Shown: positions 26,256 through 36,297, counted from the first letter of the stretch. The stretch is 64,000 nucleotides of DNA from an uncultured Saprospiraceae bacterium (GCA_937959115.1 CALGAW010000014.1:62001-126000); one strand, 5' to 3'. The notes: generated by a model not told the origin, from the letters alone. Made by a program: numbers and translations.

Positions 26256-29200
26256 ATGAAACAGCTTATTTATATTGCTCTGTTGGTGGCTCCATTGTGC
26301 CTTTTCGCTCAATTTTCTGAAAATTTTTCAGATGGTGACTTTACCAACAATCCTACTTGGACTGGTGATGACTCGGAATATCTTGTTACCACTGGCGAAT
26401 TGCAGCTTTTCCATACAGATGGAACTGGATCTGGTGTGTCAGGTCAAACGTACCTATCTACTCCTGTTCTAATCGCTGATAGTACCAATTGGGAATTCTT
26501 AGTACGGCAAGACTTTGCTCCCTCTGCTTCTAATTACTCAAAAGTTTATTTAAGTGCCGATGCAAGTGATCTTCTTGGCTCAATAAATGGTTATTTTGTT
26601 CGAATGGGCGGTGTTTCTGGAGCTGTTGATGCCCTAGAGCTGTGGAGACAAGACGGAACTGTAGAAACCCTGCTTGTTGCAGGAACTGCAGGAAGCCTTA
26701 GTGGTGTCAATACAACCCGAGTGCGCGTAGAACGCAACAATAATGGCGACTGGACGTTGAAAGCAGACTATGCAGGTGGAACCACTTTCGTAACTGAAGG
26801 AACCACCACAGACAACACTTACAACACTGGGAGTTTCTTAGGAGTTTGGTGCACGAACACTGCAACCCGATACGACAAAATATTTTTTGATGATTTTTCT
26901 GTTGATCCAATATTTATGGATGTAACTCCTCCGATTTTACTTTCTGCTACGGCCGCAAGTAGTACTCAAATTGATTTGGTATTTGATGAAGCGTTGGATT
27001 TGACTACAGCACAGACAACTGCCAACTATACAATTGATAATGGAATTGGAATTCCGACGAACGCGGTATTGACTACTCCAACAACTGTATCTCTTACCGT
27101 TGCTAGTCTTAATAGCGGAACTACCTATACCCTTTCAACTACTGGAGTAGCTGATGTAAACGGAAATGCAATACCTGTCGGCACACCTGAGACCGCTAGT
27201 TTTCCTTTTATTCTTACGATTGCTCCTAGTCCTGGCGACATCCTGATTAATGAAATATATGTCGACAATAATCCAGCACCTGCTAGTATTCCTAATTTTG
27301 ATTATGTTGAATTGTACAATCGTTCTAACAACTATATAGACTTAAGCGGAAGCACATTTTCAGATGCTACTACAGTTGAGGTTCTGCCAATGCACGTCAT
27401 TGCACCTGGAGAATATCTTATTCTTTGTGAACTGGCAAATGTTCCTGATTTTACTCCATTGGGAAGTGTTTTGGGTATCAACCTTCCTTCACTTAATGTA
27501 ACAGGAGATAGTTTGACCTTGGCGGATGCTGGTGGAATTATAATTGATTTGATTGAATACGATGACGATATGTACCAAGATCCTGTAAAGGATGATGGTG
27601 GTTGGTCCTTAGAGCTGATTAATCCTTCAGTGCCTTGTCTTGGCTATGCCAATTGGATTGCTAGCAATGATCTAGCAGGTGGTACTCCTGGAACGCAGAA
27701 TTCAGTCTACAATGCGGTTGCAGATATGACGGGTCCTGTTTTAACAGATGCTCAAGCCCTTAATGCCAATACGTTGGTTCTCACATTTGACGAATCTCTT
27801 GATGCTGTAAATGCAGGAAATGCCGGAAACTACACGATTAGTCCAACAATTGCAGTAAATAGTGCAAGCCCACTCACACCAACAACCGTTTCCTTGGATG
27901 TTGCAACATTGGCCTCACAAACAACCTATACAGTCACGGTAGCCAATGGTGTTACTGATTGTTCTGGAAATGCAATGGGCACACCTAACACTGCAAACTT
28001 CAACTATTATACGGTTCAGGCAGCTGGACCAAATGACATCCTGATTACAGAGCTATTTGCTGACCCAAATCCTGTCATAGGTTTACCAGAATTCGAATAC
28101 GTTGAATTATACAATAATAGCGCTAAGGTGATTGATTTAGGAGATCTAATACTAGATGGAGAAGGCATGCCAACTCAATTATTATTGCCAGGAGAATATG
28201 TTATTGTTTGTGATGATAATTCGACAGGTTTTAGTGCCTTTGGCGACACAATTGCTTTAAACACTTTTCCCGCACTAACAAATGGAGGAGACTCTGTTAT
28301 ACTTTCTACCGTTTCGACTTCTACGGTTGTCAATCGAGTAGATTATGATGATAGTTGGTATCAGGATGCTGTTAAGGATGATGGAGGTTGGTCATTAGAG
28401 CTTATCAACTTTGAATTGGCTTGTAAAGGAGCGGGCAACTGGATTGCTTCAAACCATCCTTCAGGAGGAACGCCAGGTATACAGAACTCAGTGTATCAAA
28501 ATCAACCAGATAACACACCAATCGATTTAGTATCCGCGACACCAATAAGTAACAATGAAATTCGGCTTGAGTTTAATGATGTATTAGACGAGCTGCTTGC
28601 AGTTGATCTTAATAATTATGGAGGGATACCAAACCTCCTGCAAGCGATATTAGAACCAGGAGGGCAATCAGTCTTACTAGTCACTTCAGTTCCGTTGATT
28701 GATCAAACTACGTACAATGTTACTGTTTCCAATTTAACGGATTGTGTTGGAAATGGGATTGGAATCGACAATACATCTTTTACCTTCTTACAAACCGTTC
28801 CTGCCAACCGCTACGATCTATTAATCAATGAGTTTATGGCAGATATTAGTCCCGACCCACTCGGGTTGCCTGATATTGAATACATTGAATTGTACAACAG
28901 AACACAAGGAAAAACCTTTAACCTCAAGGACATGGACCTAGAAGGAAAACTGTTGCCAGCTTATATTTTGGAGCCTGGACAATATGTTGTTGTGCACAAA
29001 CCTGATACTGTATTTCCTGCGGGGATTCCAACGATTGCAGTCCCATCATTTCCTTCAATTACTGATGCAGGAGAAGATTTGGTTTTAAAAGATAATAACG
29101 GGAATATCCTTGATGCAATTGAATTTGACCTTTCGTGGTATGACGATCAAGATAAAAACGATGGAGGCTGGGCACTGGAACGGACGAATCCAAACCGCCC

Positions 29201-30434
29201 TTGTGAACAAGGAACAAACTGGCATGTGACCACCGATTTAAATGGAGGAACACCAGGAGCACAAAACTCAAAATGGGAGACAGATTTAGACGTGACGTTC
29301 CCTGACTTAATCAACGTATATCCATTAAGTAATACCTTGTTAGAATTAACCTTCTCAGAAGCGTTAGATCCTGCGACTGCAGTCGACCCTGCTAATTATA
29401 TTGTGGATAACGGGATCGGCATGGCTGATTCTGCTATTTTGCAACCCATCTTGTTTAACACTGTGCTGGTTTATTTACCGACTCCCATTGTTACAGGAAC
29501 AACGTATTCCATTACTGTAGATCCGTTAGATTGTTCTGGCAATGAGATGGGCATGTTCAACAATCAAACATTTGCCCTGTTTGAGCTAACAAATGCTGGC
29601 GACTTGATCATTAATGAAGTCTTGTATAATCCCTTAACTGGCGGAAAGGATTTTGTAGAAGTGTATAATAATTCAGACAAGGTATTGTCCTTAAAAGAAT
29701 TGTTTGTTGCAAGTAGAAGTGATAGTGGAAATGTTGCCAACCAAGAATTGATTGATATCAAACGCTTAATTTTCCCAGGAGAGTTTTTCGCCTTTACGGA
29801 AGACAGAAGGATAACTTTAGGGAATTATGAAACCCCCAATCCGAATAATGTGGTAACTGTTGCGGACTTGCCAACGTTTACAGATATTGAAGGTGATGTA
29901 ATATTGTTTACCAATGGGCAGATAATTGATGAATTCCACTATTCAAGAGATTACCAAAATGCCTTATTAGATAACCCTAACGGGGTTTCCTTGGAGCGGA
30001 TAGACTATGATGTTGCCACACAAGAACCAAGCAATTGGCACTCTGCAGCAAGTCATGTGGGATTTGCGACACCAGCGTACCAGAATTCACAATATTTGGA
30101 TAGAGATCAGTCCTCTAATGTTGAGATATCCCTTGATTCAGAAACACTTTCTCCTGACGGAGATGGATATCAAGATTTTCTATTGATCAATTATAATCTG
30201 TCAACTCCCGGTTATCTGGCGTCTGTAAAGATTTTTGATGCTAAAGGTAGGATTGTTAAGCAGATTGCAAATAATGAGCTTCTGGGGACTTCAGGATCCT
30301 TGAAGTGGGATGGTGACACTTATAATCAGGAAAAGGCACGTCTAGGAATTTATGTGATTGTCGGTGAACTGTTTAATCCGAATGGGCAAGTATCTCGTTT
30401 TAAGGAGGTCTGTGTGGTTGCGGGGAAACTTTAG
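26256..30434 (+). CDS. Secreted lamin-tail-domain protein, four Ig-LTD modules
   Basis: This 1392-residue exported protein has a signal peptide (about 1-19, ending FAQ), a lectin-like sandwich domain (about 20-218), and four modules, each an SbsA-type Ig-like domain followed by a lamin tail domain. Ig domains start near residues 222, 491, 751 and 1011; lamin tail domains near 326, 594, 853 and 1115. Lamin-tail landmarks are DILINEI, FDYVELYNRS, DDGGWSLEL and GGTPGxQNS. The C-terminal 100 residues (LSPDGDGYQDF, VKIFDAKGRIV, LKWDG) resemble the FlgD/CHU_C-like domain used for type IX secretion and surface attachment. No catalytic domain is visible; an adhesive or structural surface role is likely. 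Confidence 0.85.
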   Translation: MKQLIYIALLVAPLCLFAQFSENFSDGDFTNNPTWTGDDSEYLVTTGELQLFHTDGTGSGVSGQTYLSTPVLIADSTNWEFLVRQDFAPSASNYSKVYLSADASDLLGSINGYFVRMGGVSGAVDALELWRQDGTVETLLVAGTAGSLSGVNTTRVRVERNNNGDWTLKADYAGGTTFVTEGTTTDNTYNTGSFLGVWCTNTATRYDKIFFDDFSVDPIFMDVTPPILLSATAASSTQIDLVFDEALDLTTAQTTANYTIDNGIGIPTNAVLTTPTTVSLTVASLNSGTTYTLSTTGVADVNGNAIPVGTPETASFPFILTIAPSPGDILINEIYVDNNPAPASIPNFDYVELYNRSNNYIDLSGSTFSDATTVEVLPMHVIAPGEYLILCELANVPDFTPLGSVLGINLPSLNVTGDSLTLADAGGIIIDLIEYDDDMYQDPVKDDGGWSLELINPSVPCLGYANWIASNDLAGGTPGTQNSVYNAVADMTGPVLTDAQALNANTLVLTFDESLDAVNAGNAGNYTISPTIAVNSASPLTPTTVSLDVATLASQTTYTVTVANGVTDCSGNAMGTPNTANFNYYTVQAAGPNDILITELFADPNPVIGLPEFEYVELYNNSAKVIDLGDLILDGEGMPTQLLLPGEYVIVCDDNSTGFSAFGDTIALNTFPALTNGGDSVILSTVSTSTVVNRVDYDDSWYQDAVKDDGGWSLELINFELACKGAGNWIASNHPSGGTPGIQNSVYQNQPDNTPIDLVSATPISNNEIRLEFNDVLDELLAVDLNNYGGIPNLLQAILEPGGQSVLLVTSVPLIDQTTYNVTVSNLTDCVGNGIGIDNTSFTFLQTVPANRYDLLINEFMADISPDPLGLPDIEYIELYNRTQGKTFNLKDMDLEGKLLPAYILEPGQYVVVHKPDTVFPAGIPTIAVPSFPSITDAGEDLVLKDNNGNILDAIEFDLSWYDDQDKNDGGWALERTNPNRPCEQGTNWHVTTDLNGGTPGAQNSKWETDLDVTFPDLINVYPLSNTLLELTFSEALDPATAVDPANYIVDNGIGMADSAILQPILFNTVLVYLPTPIVTGTTYSITVDPLDCSGNEMGMFNNQTFALFELTNAGDLIINEVLYNPLTGGKDFVEVYNNSDKVLSLKELFVASRSDSGNVANQELIDIKRLIFPGEFFAFTEDRRITLGNYETPNPNNVVTVADLPTFTDIEGDVILFTNGQIIDEFHYSRDYQNALLDNPNGVSLERIDYDVATQEPSNWHSAASHVGFATPAYQNSQYLDRDQSSNVEISLDSETLSPDGDGYQDFLLINYNLSTPGYLASVKIFDAKGRIVKQIANNELLGTSGSLKWDGDTYNQEKARLGIYVIVGELFNPNGQVSRFKEVCVVAGKL

Positions 30435-30485
30435 GCTTATCAACTAGATCTTTCTTTAATGGATACGGTATTTTCCTTTTTGCTA

Positions 30486-31859
30486 TTATGAGCTAGAGGG
30501 CGCAATTCGTTTACTAAGCTTGTTTGGCTCTTTATTAAGCTTATAAATATTAGCGGTTCCCTTTTCAACTAAGCATTCTTTTGGAATTTTTATTTTAAAG
30601 GTAGTTCCTTTACCTAATGTGGATTCAGCTTGAATACTTCCATTCCAAAAATCAACAATTTTCTTACAAAGTGAGAGTCCTAAACCTGACCCCTCGAATT
30701 CTTCTCTTGTGTGTAATCTTCTGAAGGCGGCAAATATCTTATCAAGGAATTCTTTTTCAATGCCGATGCCGTTATCTTTTATAGAAATGACCACAAAGCT
30801 CTCTAATTGTTGACAGCTGATTTCAATGATAGGGGCTACATTTGTCTTTTTGAATTTCAATGCGTTTCCTAGAAGGTTTTGAAACAAGAGGATGCTATAG
30901 CTCTGGTTCCCTAATACGGTTGGCAGATCTTCGTATTGTATGATTGCATTCGTTTCTTTGATCTTTTCTATTAAATTCTGTTGCGCAATCATTAGTGATT
31001 CATTGAGGTTGATCTCTTTTTGAACCGTTGACTTATCATCTGTTTCAATGAAGGTCATTAAATCATCAAGTAGTTGTCCCATTCTGGTTACACCAGATTT
31101 TATGAATTCATTGTATTCGATAGAATCTTCCATTTTATCTTCGGATACATTACGAAATAGAAGTCTTGAAAAAGAAGAAATTGCTCGAAGTGGTTCCTTA
31201 AGATCATGTGCCACTGTATGATTAAATGAAGTAATTTCTTCATTCTTCTGAATCAATGATTCAATTGTTTGTTTTCTTTTTCCTTCAAACTCGTTCATTG
31301 ATTTAAAGTAACTTTCTGCAATATTATAGAGTCCAATTAAGCAAAGAAAAACAATAAACATGTTTACTGAATCCCCATACTCATAGGGTGGAGCAATTGG
31401 ACAGATATTGTAATAGTAGAAAATGCCTAACAAGACAAGCATAAACAAGGCGAAGAAGAATACAATTTTCCTAAAAAAAACCGTTTTTACATTAAGTAAA
31501 GAAATAAGAATCGATGTTAGATAAAGAAAATGGAATCCATAAGAGACACCATAATAACCTAACAAGTAACCAACCAGAAGTACAGCAAAAATAGAAATGC
31601 CTAACCCAAACACCTTAGGCTCTAGAGCTCGATTCCAGAAGTAGACTAGGAAAAGGGGGACACAATTAAAAAAGTAGACATACGCAGCAACTTTAAGTCC
31701 TATGACTAGAAACACGATTCCTGTAATAGAAGAGCATACTATTGAAAATAGTATTGAGGAATTCAAGATCTTCAAATCCTTTGCACCTGTTGAATCTAAT
31801 CCCTGAGTTCCCTTTGATATTATTTTATCAAAACTATCCTTTAGTACATTCAATTGCAT
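30486..31859 (-). CDS. Membrane sensor histidine kinase
   Basis: A 457-residue histidine kinase. Five or six hydrophobic helices (about 33-185) form an integral-membrane sensor without a periplasmic domain, then comes a short coiled coil and the phosphoacceptor helix HTVAHDLKEPLRAI with H218. The ATPase domain shows the N box (LFQNLLGNALKF), G1 (IKDNGIGIE), F box (IFAAFRRLHT) and G2 (GSGLGLSLCKKIV). The HDLKEPLRAI wording is that of the phytochrome-like/bacteriophytochrome kinase group. No response regulator is adjacent, so its partner is elsewhere. The upstream region holds a long inverted repeat that might be an operator. Confidence 0.93.
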   Translation of the reverse strand: MQLNVLKDSFDKIISKGTQGLDSTGAKDLKILNSSILFSIVCSSITGIVFLVIGLKVAAYVYFFNCVPLFLVYFWNRALEPKVFGLGISIFAVLLVGYLLGYYGVSYGFHFLYLTSILISLLNVKTVFFRKIVFFFALFMLVLLGIFYYYNICPIAPPYEYGDSVNMFIVFLCLIGLYNIAESYFKSMNEFEGKRKQTIESLIQKNEEITSFNHTVAHDLKEPLRAISSFSRLLFRNVSEDKMEDSIEYNEFIKSGVTRMGQLLDDLMTFIETDDKSTVQKEINLNESLMIAQQNLIEKIKETNAIIQYEDLPTVLGNQSYSILLFQNLLGNALKFKKTNVAPIIEISCQQLESFVVISIKDNGIGIEKEFLDKIFAAFRRLHTREEFEGSGLGLSLCKKIVDFWNGSIQAESTLGKGTTFKIKIPKECLVEKGTANIYKLNKEPNKLSKRIAPSSS

Positions 31860-31869
31860 TTTGTTTTTT

Positions 31870-31933
31870 CAGAGGTTAACTAAAAGCGAGGAGTTCAAAG
31901 ATTAACGTAAATTACTGAGATTAGTTACCTCTG
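31870..31933. promoter_or_regulatory. Inverted repeat upstream of the kinase gene
   Basis: CAGAGGTTAACT at 31870-31881 and AGTTACCTCTG at 31923-31933 are inverted copies differing by one missing base, 41 bases apart. They lie just upstream of the kinase start (31859). They could be paired operator half-sites or a long hairpin in the leader. Confidence 0.4.
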
Positions 31934-32025
31934 TTATCGAATTGATTTACAACTAATTTTATCATATTGATTGTATATCAATGAATATTAAACCTAATTT
32001 TTTACTCCTCCGTTGATTTTTTCTT

Positions 32026-32055
32026 TTGATTCGAAGATCTACTTTAATATATTTG
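32026..32055 (+). promoter_or_regulatory. Bacteroidota promoter for terC
   Basis: TTG at 32026-32028, a 19-base spacer and TATATTTG at 32048-32055 give an exact consensus match. The start of transcription would fall near 32061, which excludes the TTG at 32013 as the start codon and fixes the ATG at 32070. Confidence 0.7.
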
Positions 32056-32069
32056 CACAAAAAACAACA

Positions 32070-32855
32070 ATGGGAGAAGATATACTAGCGAATTTATTTA
32101 CACTTGTAATGCTTATATTACTTCAGGCAGTGCTTGGTTTCGACAACTTATTGTACATCTCATTGGAATCTAAACGAGCTCCTGAAGACAAGCAAAAATA
32201 TGTACGAAAGGTAGGAATTGGCCTTGCAATTATACTTCGAATCATACTTTTGTTTGTACTTGTTTCAGTGATTGACAAATTCAAGGAACCAATATTTCAA
32301 TTCGATACGAACCTCTTTGAAGGAAGTTTCAATGTACACAGTCTTATTGTTTTGTTGGGTGGTGCATTTATTATCTATACTTCAATGAAAGAAATCTGGC
32401 ATATGATGGCGATTGAAGATGCCGATGCACATGCTGAAAAAAACAGTGCTTCTGTTGGGTCTGTAATTACAATGATTATCATAATGAATCTAGTATTTTC
32501 TTTTGACTCTATCCTTAGTGCGATTGCTCTAACTGATGTCTTTTGGGTTATGGCAGTAGCAATCGTTGTGAGTGGCATCCTTATGATTTGGATGGCGGAA
32601 AAAGTGTCTACTTTCCTGAAAAAAAACAGGATGTACGAAGTACTTGGTTTATTTGTACTGTTCGTTGTAGGAATTATGCTTGTAACAGAAGGAGGTCACC
32701 TTGCGCATCTTAAGCTGTTTGGAAACGAAGTTATGCCAATGACAAAGACTACGTTCTACTTTGTACTTGTCATATTGTTGGTTACTGATATTGTACAAGG
32801 TCGTTACCAGAAGAAAATAAACATGGAAATACAAAAAAGAGATGAAAGCGCTTAA
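32070..32855 (+). CDS. TerC-family integral membrane protein
   Basis: This 261-residue multi-pass membrane protein of the TerC family has about seven helices. The family signature is two short membrane motifs with conserved Asp: LGFDNLLYI (D25) in the first helix and VFSFDSILSAIA in the middle of the chain. TerC proteins are tied to tellurite resistance and, in several bacteria, to metal ion (notably manganese) export during protein secretion; the substrate here is not known. The ATG at 32070 is chosen because the promoter ends at 32055. The gene stands alone between the kinase and asd. Confidence 0.88.
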   Translation: MGEDILANLFTLVMLILLQAVLGFDNLLYISLESKRAPEDKQKYVRKVGIGLAIILRIILLFVLVSVIDKFKEPIFQFDTNLFEGSFNVHSLIVLLGGAFIIYTSMKEIWHMMAIEDADAHAEKNSASVGSVITMIIIMNLVFSFDSILSAIALTDVFWVMAVAIVVSGILMIWMAEKVSTFLKKNRMYEVLGLFVLFVVGIMLVTEGGHLAHLKLFGNEVMPMTKTTFYFVLVILLVTDIVQGRYQKKINMEIQKRDESA

Positions 32856-32995
32856 ATAATTGTTAATGCGCAATCGTTCGTGATTAGCGAACGTGTTTTT
32901 TCATTATTTTTAGGACTGAAGGATAGGAATCGTATTTATTGTTAAATAAAGATGGTTTTAAGAACTATCAATTGAATTGTCAAATTTTAGAAGAT

Positions 32996-33988
32996 ATGAA
33001 AGTTGCTGTTGTCGGTGCTACAGGTTTGGTTGGTCAAGTCATGCTCGATATTTTGAAGGAAAGACAATTTCCAGTTTCTGAATTTATTGCTGTTGCTTCC
33101 TCTCGGTCTGTAGGCAAACCGATTGAGTTTAATGGGAATACCTATTCAATTCATAGTATGCAAGATGCTATTGATGCGAAGCCAGATATTGCTATTTTCT
33201 CTGCAGGCGGTGGTGTTTCTAAAGAATGGGCACCTAAATTTGCTGAAGTAGGCACAACGGTAATCGACAATTCATCTGCATGGAGGATGGACACTTCTAA
33301 AAAACTCTGTGTACCAGAAATCAATGCCAATCAACTAACAACAGAAGATAAGATTATCGCAAATCCGAATTGTTCAACGATTCAGATGGTTGTAGCACTT
33401 GCGCCACTTCACCAAAAGTATAACATTAAGCGATTGGTCATCTCTACTTATCAAGCCGTGACTGGCACAGGGGTAAAAGCGGTGGAACAAATGGAAGCTG
33501 AGCGCAATGGGACGGAAGCCATAATGGCGTATCCACACCCGATAGATCTAAATTGCATCCCGCACGGTGGTAGCTTTACTGATAGCGGGTATACGACAGA
33601 AGAGATTAAACTTGTAGAAGAAACTAGAAAAATAATGAGTGCGCCTGATATTAGAATCACTGCAACAGTTGTACGTATTCCTGTTTATGGTGGACATTCT
33701 GAAAGCGTAAATATTGAATTTGAACACGATTTTAATATTGAAGAAGTCAAACAATTGCTAGAGGCCGCTCCTGGTGTAACTGTTCAGGATAATCCAGCTG
33801 ATAATCAATATCCTATGCCGTTGTTTAGTAAAAACAAAGACGATGTTTTCGTAGGACGAATACGTCGTGACCTCTCCAACCCAAACTCACTTAATCTTTG
33901 GATCGTTTCCGATAACTTAAGAAAAGGCGCTGCTACAAATGCAATTCAAATTGCTGAATATCTTTCTGAGAATAAACTGCTGAAATAA
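32996..33988 (+). CDS. asd: Aspartate-semialdehyde dehydrogenase
   Basis: This enzyme reduces aspartyl phosphate to aspartate semialdehyde with NADPH, the branch point to lysine, diaminopimelate, threonine and methionine. The 330-residue chain begins MKVAVVGATGLVGQVM, with the Rossmann loop GATGLVG, has the active-site Cys C126 in NPNCSTIQM, and shows GTGVKAVEQM and the substrate-binding RIPVYGGHSE. A longer frame opening at TTG 32939 adds 19 residues that are not part of the family; the ATG at 32996 gives the usual length. It is monocistronic by position. Confidence 0.95.
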   Translation: MKVAVVGATGLVGQVMLDILKERQFPVSEFIAVASSRSVGKPIEFNGNTYSIHSMQDAIDAKPDIAIFSAGGGVSKEWAPKFAEVGTTVIDNSSAWRMDTSKKLCVPEINANQLTTEDKIIANPNCSTIQMVVALAPLHQKYNIKRLVISTYQAVTGTGVKAVEQMEAERNGTEAIMAYPHPIDLNCIPHGGSFTDSGYTTEEIKLVEETRKIMSAPDIRITATVVRIPVYGGHSESVNIEFEHDFNIEEVKQLLEAAPGVTVQDNPADNQYPMPLFSKNKDDVFVGRIRRDLSNPNSLNLWIVSDNLRKGAATNAIQIAEYLSENKLLK

Positions 33989-34297
33989 ATTTTTACAATT
34001 AATTGCATTTTTGTTTTTTCAATATTGACAATCTTAAGATTTACTCATTTGCATCCTCCCGCATAAAACCCTAATGCCAGACACATAATCTATTGATTTA
34101 CAATTATTTAAAATAGCTTGATTTATAAAAAAAATATAACTCAATTTATAGACTTTCTTATTGATTTTTTGTAGGTTTACTTCATAATTTCCTACAAGCA
34201 TCTCCACTAACTAACCTAGGGTGACAGTTTGACTGTTTATTAGTCTAACTATTAATATATTCTCTCATACTGTATTATTGACATTAAATACTGGTCT
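33989..34297. other. 309-base intergenic region
   Basis: AT-rich spacer. A TATTATTG string at about 34272-34279 is a one-mismatch -7 box for the following gene, but no -33 element accompanies it. No gene or RNA structure was recognised. Confidence 0.4.
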
Positions 34298-35812
34298 ATG
34301 AAAACGAAACTCGTACTTTGGGCTACCAACGAAAAGGAAGAAAAGTCTCTGTTAGCTTATCAATTAAGAGCTGAAGACAACATAGTTGATCTTTGGACTT
34401 TCTCAGGAGAAAACGCATCAAATGATGTACATCGAGCCTTGATGTATGAGTGGAGAGAGGGCAAAGAAATGGCATTTCCTTCTGAAGGATATGTGCACCA
34501 CGAAATGGAATTAACCGTTGCAAATAGTATGCTTCCTGCTGGTTTTAAAACTGAAAAAGAAGAATTAGTCACAAGAGCTCAGACCGAATGGCATTTCGTC
34601 GTGTTATCTGCAAAATTAAACAGTTCCTATCTATCTGAATTAGAAGATTTAGAGGAAAAAGTCAAAGGAACAGCATCCTTCCAACCTGGTCTTTGGGAAG
34701 AACTTGTTGGTTTCTGGGATAAAGTTCAATCTCAAGTTAGAGAAAGAAATCTTTCTAGAGATCATGCCAATACCTTAAGAGATAAAACAAATGATTTGTT
34801 TTCAATGCTTAAGGAATTAAGAAAAAAATTGGATGTTGAGTTTAAAGGCCAAGCTAAAACGGTCTTTGATAAATTCATTGGAATTATTGATCATTTAGAT
34901 AAAAAAATAGAATCAGGCGGCAACATGGCTTCTCTATTCAATGAATTGAAAGATATTCAAACTGAATGTCGAAACGCCAAGTTAACTAGAGACCTGAGAT
35001 CTAAACTTTGGGATCGAATCGACGCCTCTTTCAAGGTGGTAAAGGAAAAAAGATTCGGACCAGAAGGCGCTTCAGGTAATTCCCCCCTTGAACGAATAGA
35101 GCGACGGTATCAAGGTCTAATGAAGGCCATCAAACGAATGGAACACTCTATCCAACGAGATGAGAAAGACCTCAATTTCCAACGCTCTAAAGTAGATAGT
35201 TCAGATGCTGGACAACTCGAAACACAGCTCCGAGAAGCCAAAATGAAAGTCATCAGTGTGCAAGTAGATTCCAAAAAGGCAAAGCTCGCTGATATGCACA
35301 AAACACGTGATCAGCTTGAAAAACAAATAGAAAAAGAAAAGGCAAAAGCAGCAAAAGCGAAACCAGTCGAAAAAAAGCAGGAACCAGCCAACAAAGATGA
35401 GCAACCGAAAGATGCGGGTACAGCATCAGAAAAAATAACGGACACAACTGAACCAGCAAAAACGAAAAAGAAAACTGCTACTCCAAAAGAAGATAAGGCA
35501 TCTTCTGAGACAAAGCCAGTTCCAAAAACCAAAGCAGCAGAGAAAATAGAAAAGCCAGCAGATGAAGTAACGGAGAAAACAGCAAAGCCGAAAGCAAAAG
35601 CAAAGAAGGAGGAAACAGCGAAAAGTGAGCCATCTGCTGAAGCAAAACCTGAGGCGCCAAAAGCGACTAAGAAGAAAACGGCAAAGCCGAAGGCTGCAGC
35701 AAAGAAAGAAGCAAAGGCTGAAACTAAAGAGGTAACAGAAAGCACTGCTTCAACAGCGAAGGCAGAGAAGCCTGAAGATACCTTACCAGAATCCGAAGAG
35801 GTGAAAACATAA
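34298..35812 (+). CDS. DUF349-like helical protein with H1-like Lys/Ala tail
   Basis: A 504-residue cytoplasmic protein without signal or membrane helix. Residues 1-95 form a compact alpha/beta region (KLVLWATNEKEEKSLLAYQL) I do not recognise. Residues about 100-250 contain two helical repeats with a DUF349-like pattern (LWEELVGFWDKVQ and LFNELKDIQTECR, each followed by a basic helix ending in KELRKK or VVKEKR). A long coiled coil runs about 255-345. The last 160 residues are disordered and very rich in Lys, Ala, Glu, Thr and Pro, with repeated KPKA, TKKKTA and KKE motifs, like the tail of histone H1 or bacterial H1-like proteins. A nucleic-acid or ribosome-associated role is inferred from the tail and the DUF349-like part. 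Its strand bias produces long chance frames on the opposite strand. Confidence 0.65.
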   Translation: MKTKLVLWATNEKEEKSLLAYQLRAEDNIVDLWTFSGENASNDVHRALMYEWREGKEMAFPSEGYVHHEMELTVANSMLPAGFKTEKEELVTRAQTEWHFVVLSAKLNSSYLSELEDLEEKVKGTASFQPGLWEELVGFWDKVQSQVRERNLSRDHANTLRDKTNDLFSMLKELRKKLDVEFKGQAKTVFDKFIGIIDHLDKKIESGGNMASLFNELKDIQTECRNAKLTRDLRSKLWDRIDASFKVVKEKRFGPEGASGNSPLERIERRYQGLMKAIKRMEHSIQRDEKDLNFQRSKVDSSDAGQLETQLREAKMKVISVQVDSKKAKLADMHKTRDQLEKQIEKEKAKAAKAKPVEKKQEPANKDEQPKDAGTASEKITDTTEPAKTKKKTATPKEDKASSETKPVPKTKAAEKIEKPADEVTEKTAKPKAKAKKEETAKSEPSAEAKPEAPKATKKKTAKPKAAAKKEAKAETKEVTESTASTAKAEKPEDTLPESEEVKT

Positions 35813-35817
35813 CGAAA

Positions 35818-36297
35818 TCACACAGCGAGTTTATCCTCCCCTTTAATCTGTAATTCTTGAGCCACCAAAGGATTTTTATCAAGGTAAGCCTTTAATTGAT
35901 TGTTGGCTAAGAAGGTAAATCGTTTACCGAATTTACCCGGTGTTTTTAGTACAACCCGAGTTGGTCTCCAAAGTAAAAAACGCTTGACTTCAATGTAATC
36001 AATGTTATGAAATGGATAACGGTAATGCTTGATGTAATTCGTAGCATATAGAAAGTTATTGTCAAATTCTACACGCTTTAATCGCATAAGGAAGAAATAC
36101 AACAACCCAATTCCGATCAATAAAAAGGAAAGCACAATTGTACCAAACAATGTAGCCCCAAAAGTCATCGACATGTTATTGGCTTGTCCGGCTTCTGATA
36201 ACAGTAAAAAACCACCAATTGTACAAAAAAATGAGATCCAGATCGTAGGAACAAACACCTTAAAAAACAAGGTCAATTGAGATGATACGTTGTGCAT
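35818..36297 (-). CDS. Small membrane protein with PH-like cytoplasmic domain
   Basis: A 159-residue protein with two membrane helices (about 13-34 and 46-70) followed by a basic beta-rich domain of about 85 residues (RVEFDNNFLYATNYIKHYRY, IDYIEVKRF, RVVLKTPGKFGKRFTFL). The layout of two helices followed by a small strand-rich domain resembles bacterial PH-domain membrane proteins. No function can be assigned. It is convergent with the H1-tailed gene, with five bases between the two stops. Confidence 0.6.
   Translation of the reverse strand: MHNVSSQLTLFFKVFVPTIWISFFCTIGGFLLLSEAGQANNMSMTFGATLFGTIVLSFLLIGIGLLYFFLMRLKRVEFDNNFLYATNYIKHYRYPFHNIDYIEVKRFLLWRPTRVVLKTPGKFGKRFTFLANNQLKAYLDKNPLVAQELQIKGEDKLAV

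Noticed and set aside
35311-35745. 144-codon open frame, hydrophobic, antisense to the H1-like tail
   Set aside because: The complement of Lys/Ala/Glu codons reads as Phe/Ala/Ser and gives a false membrane-like protein.
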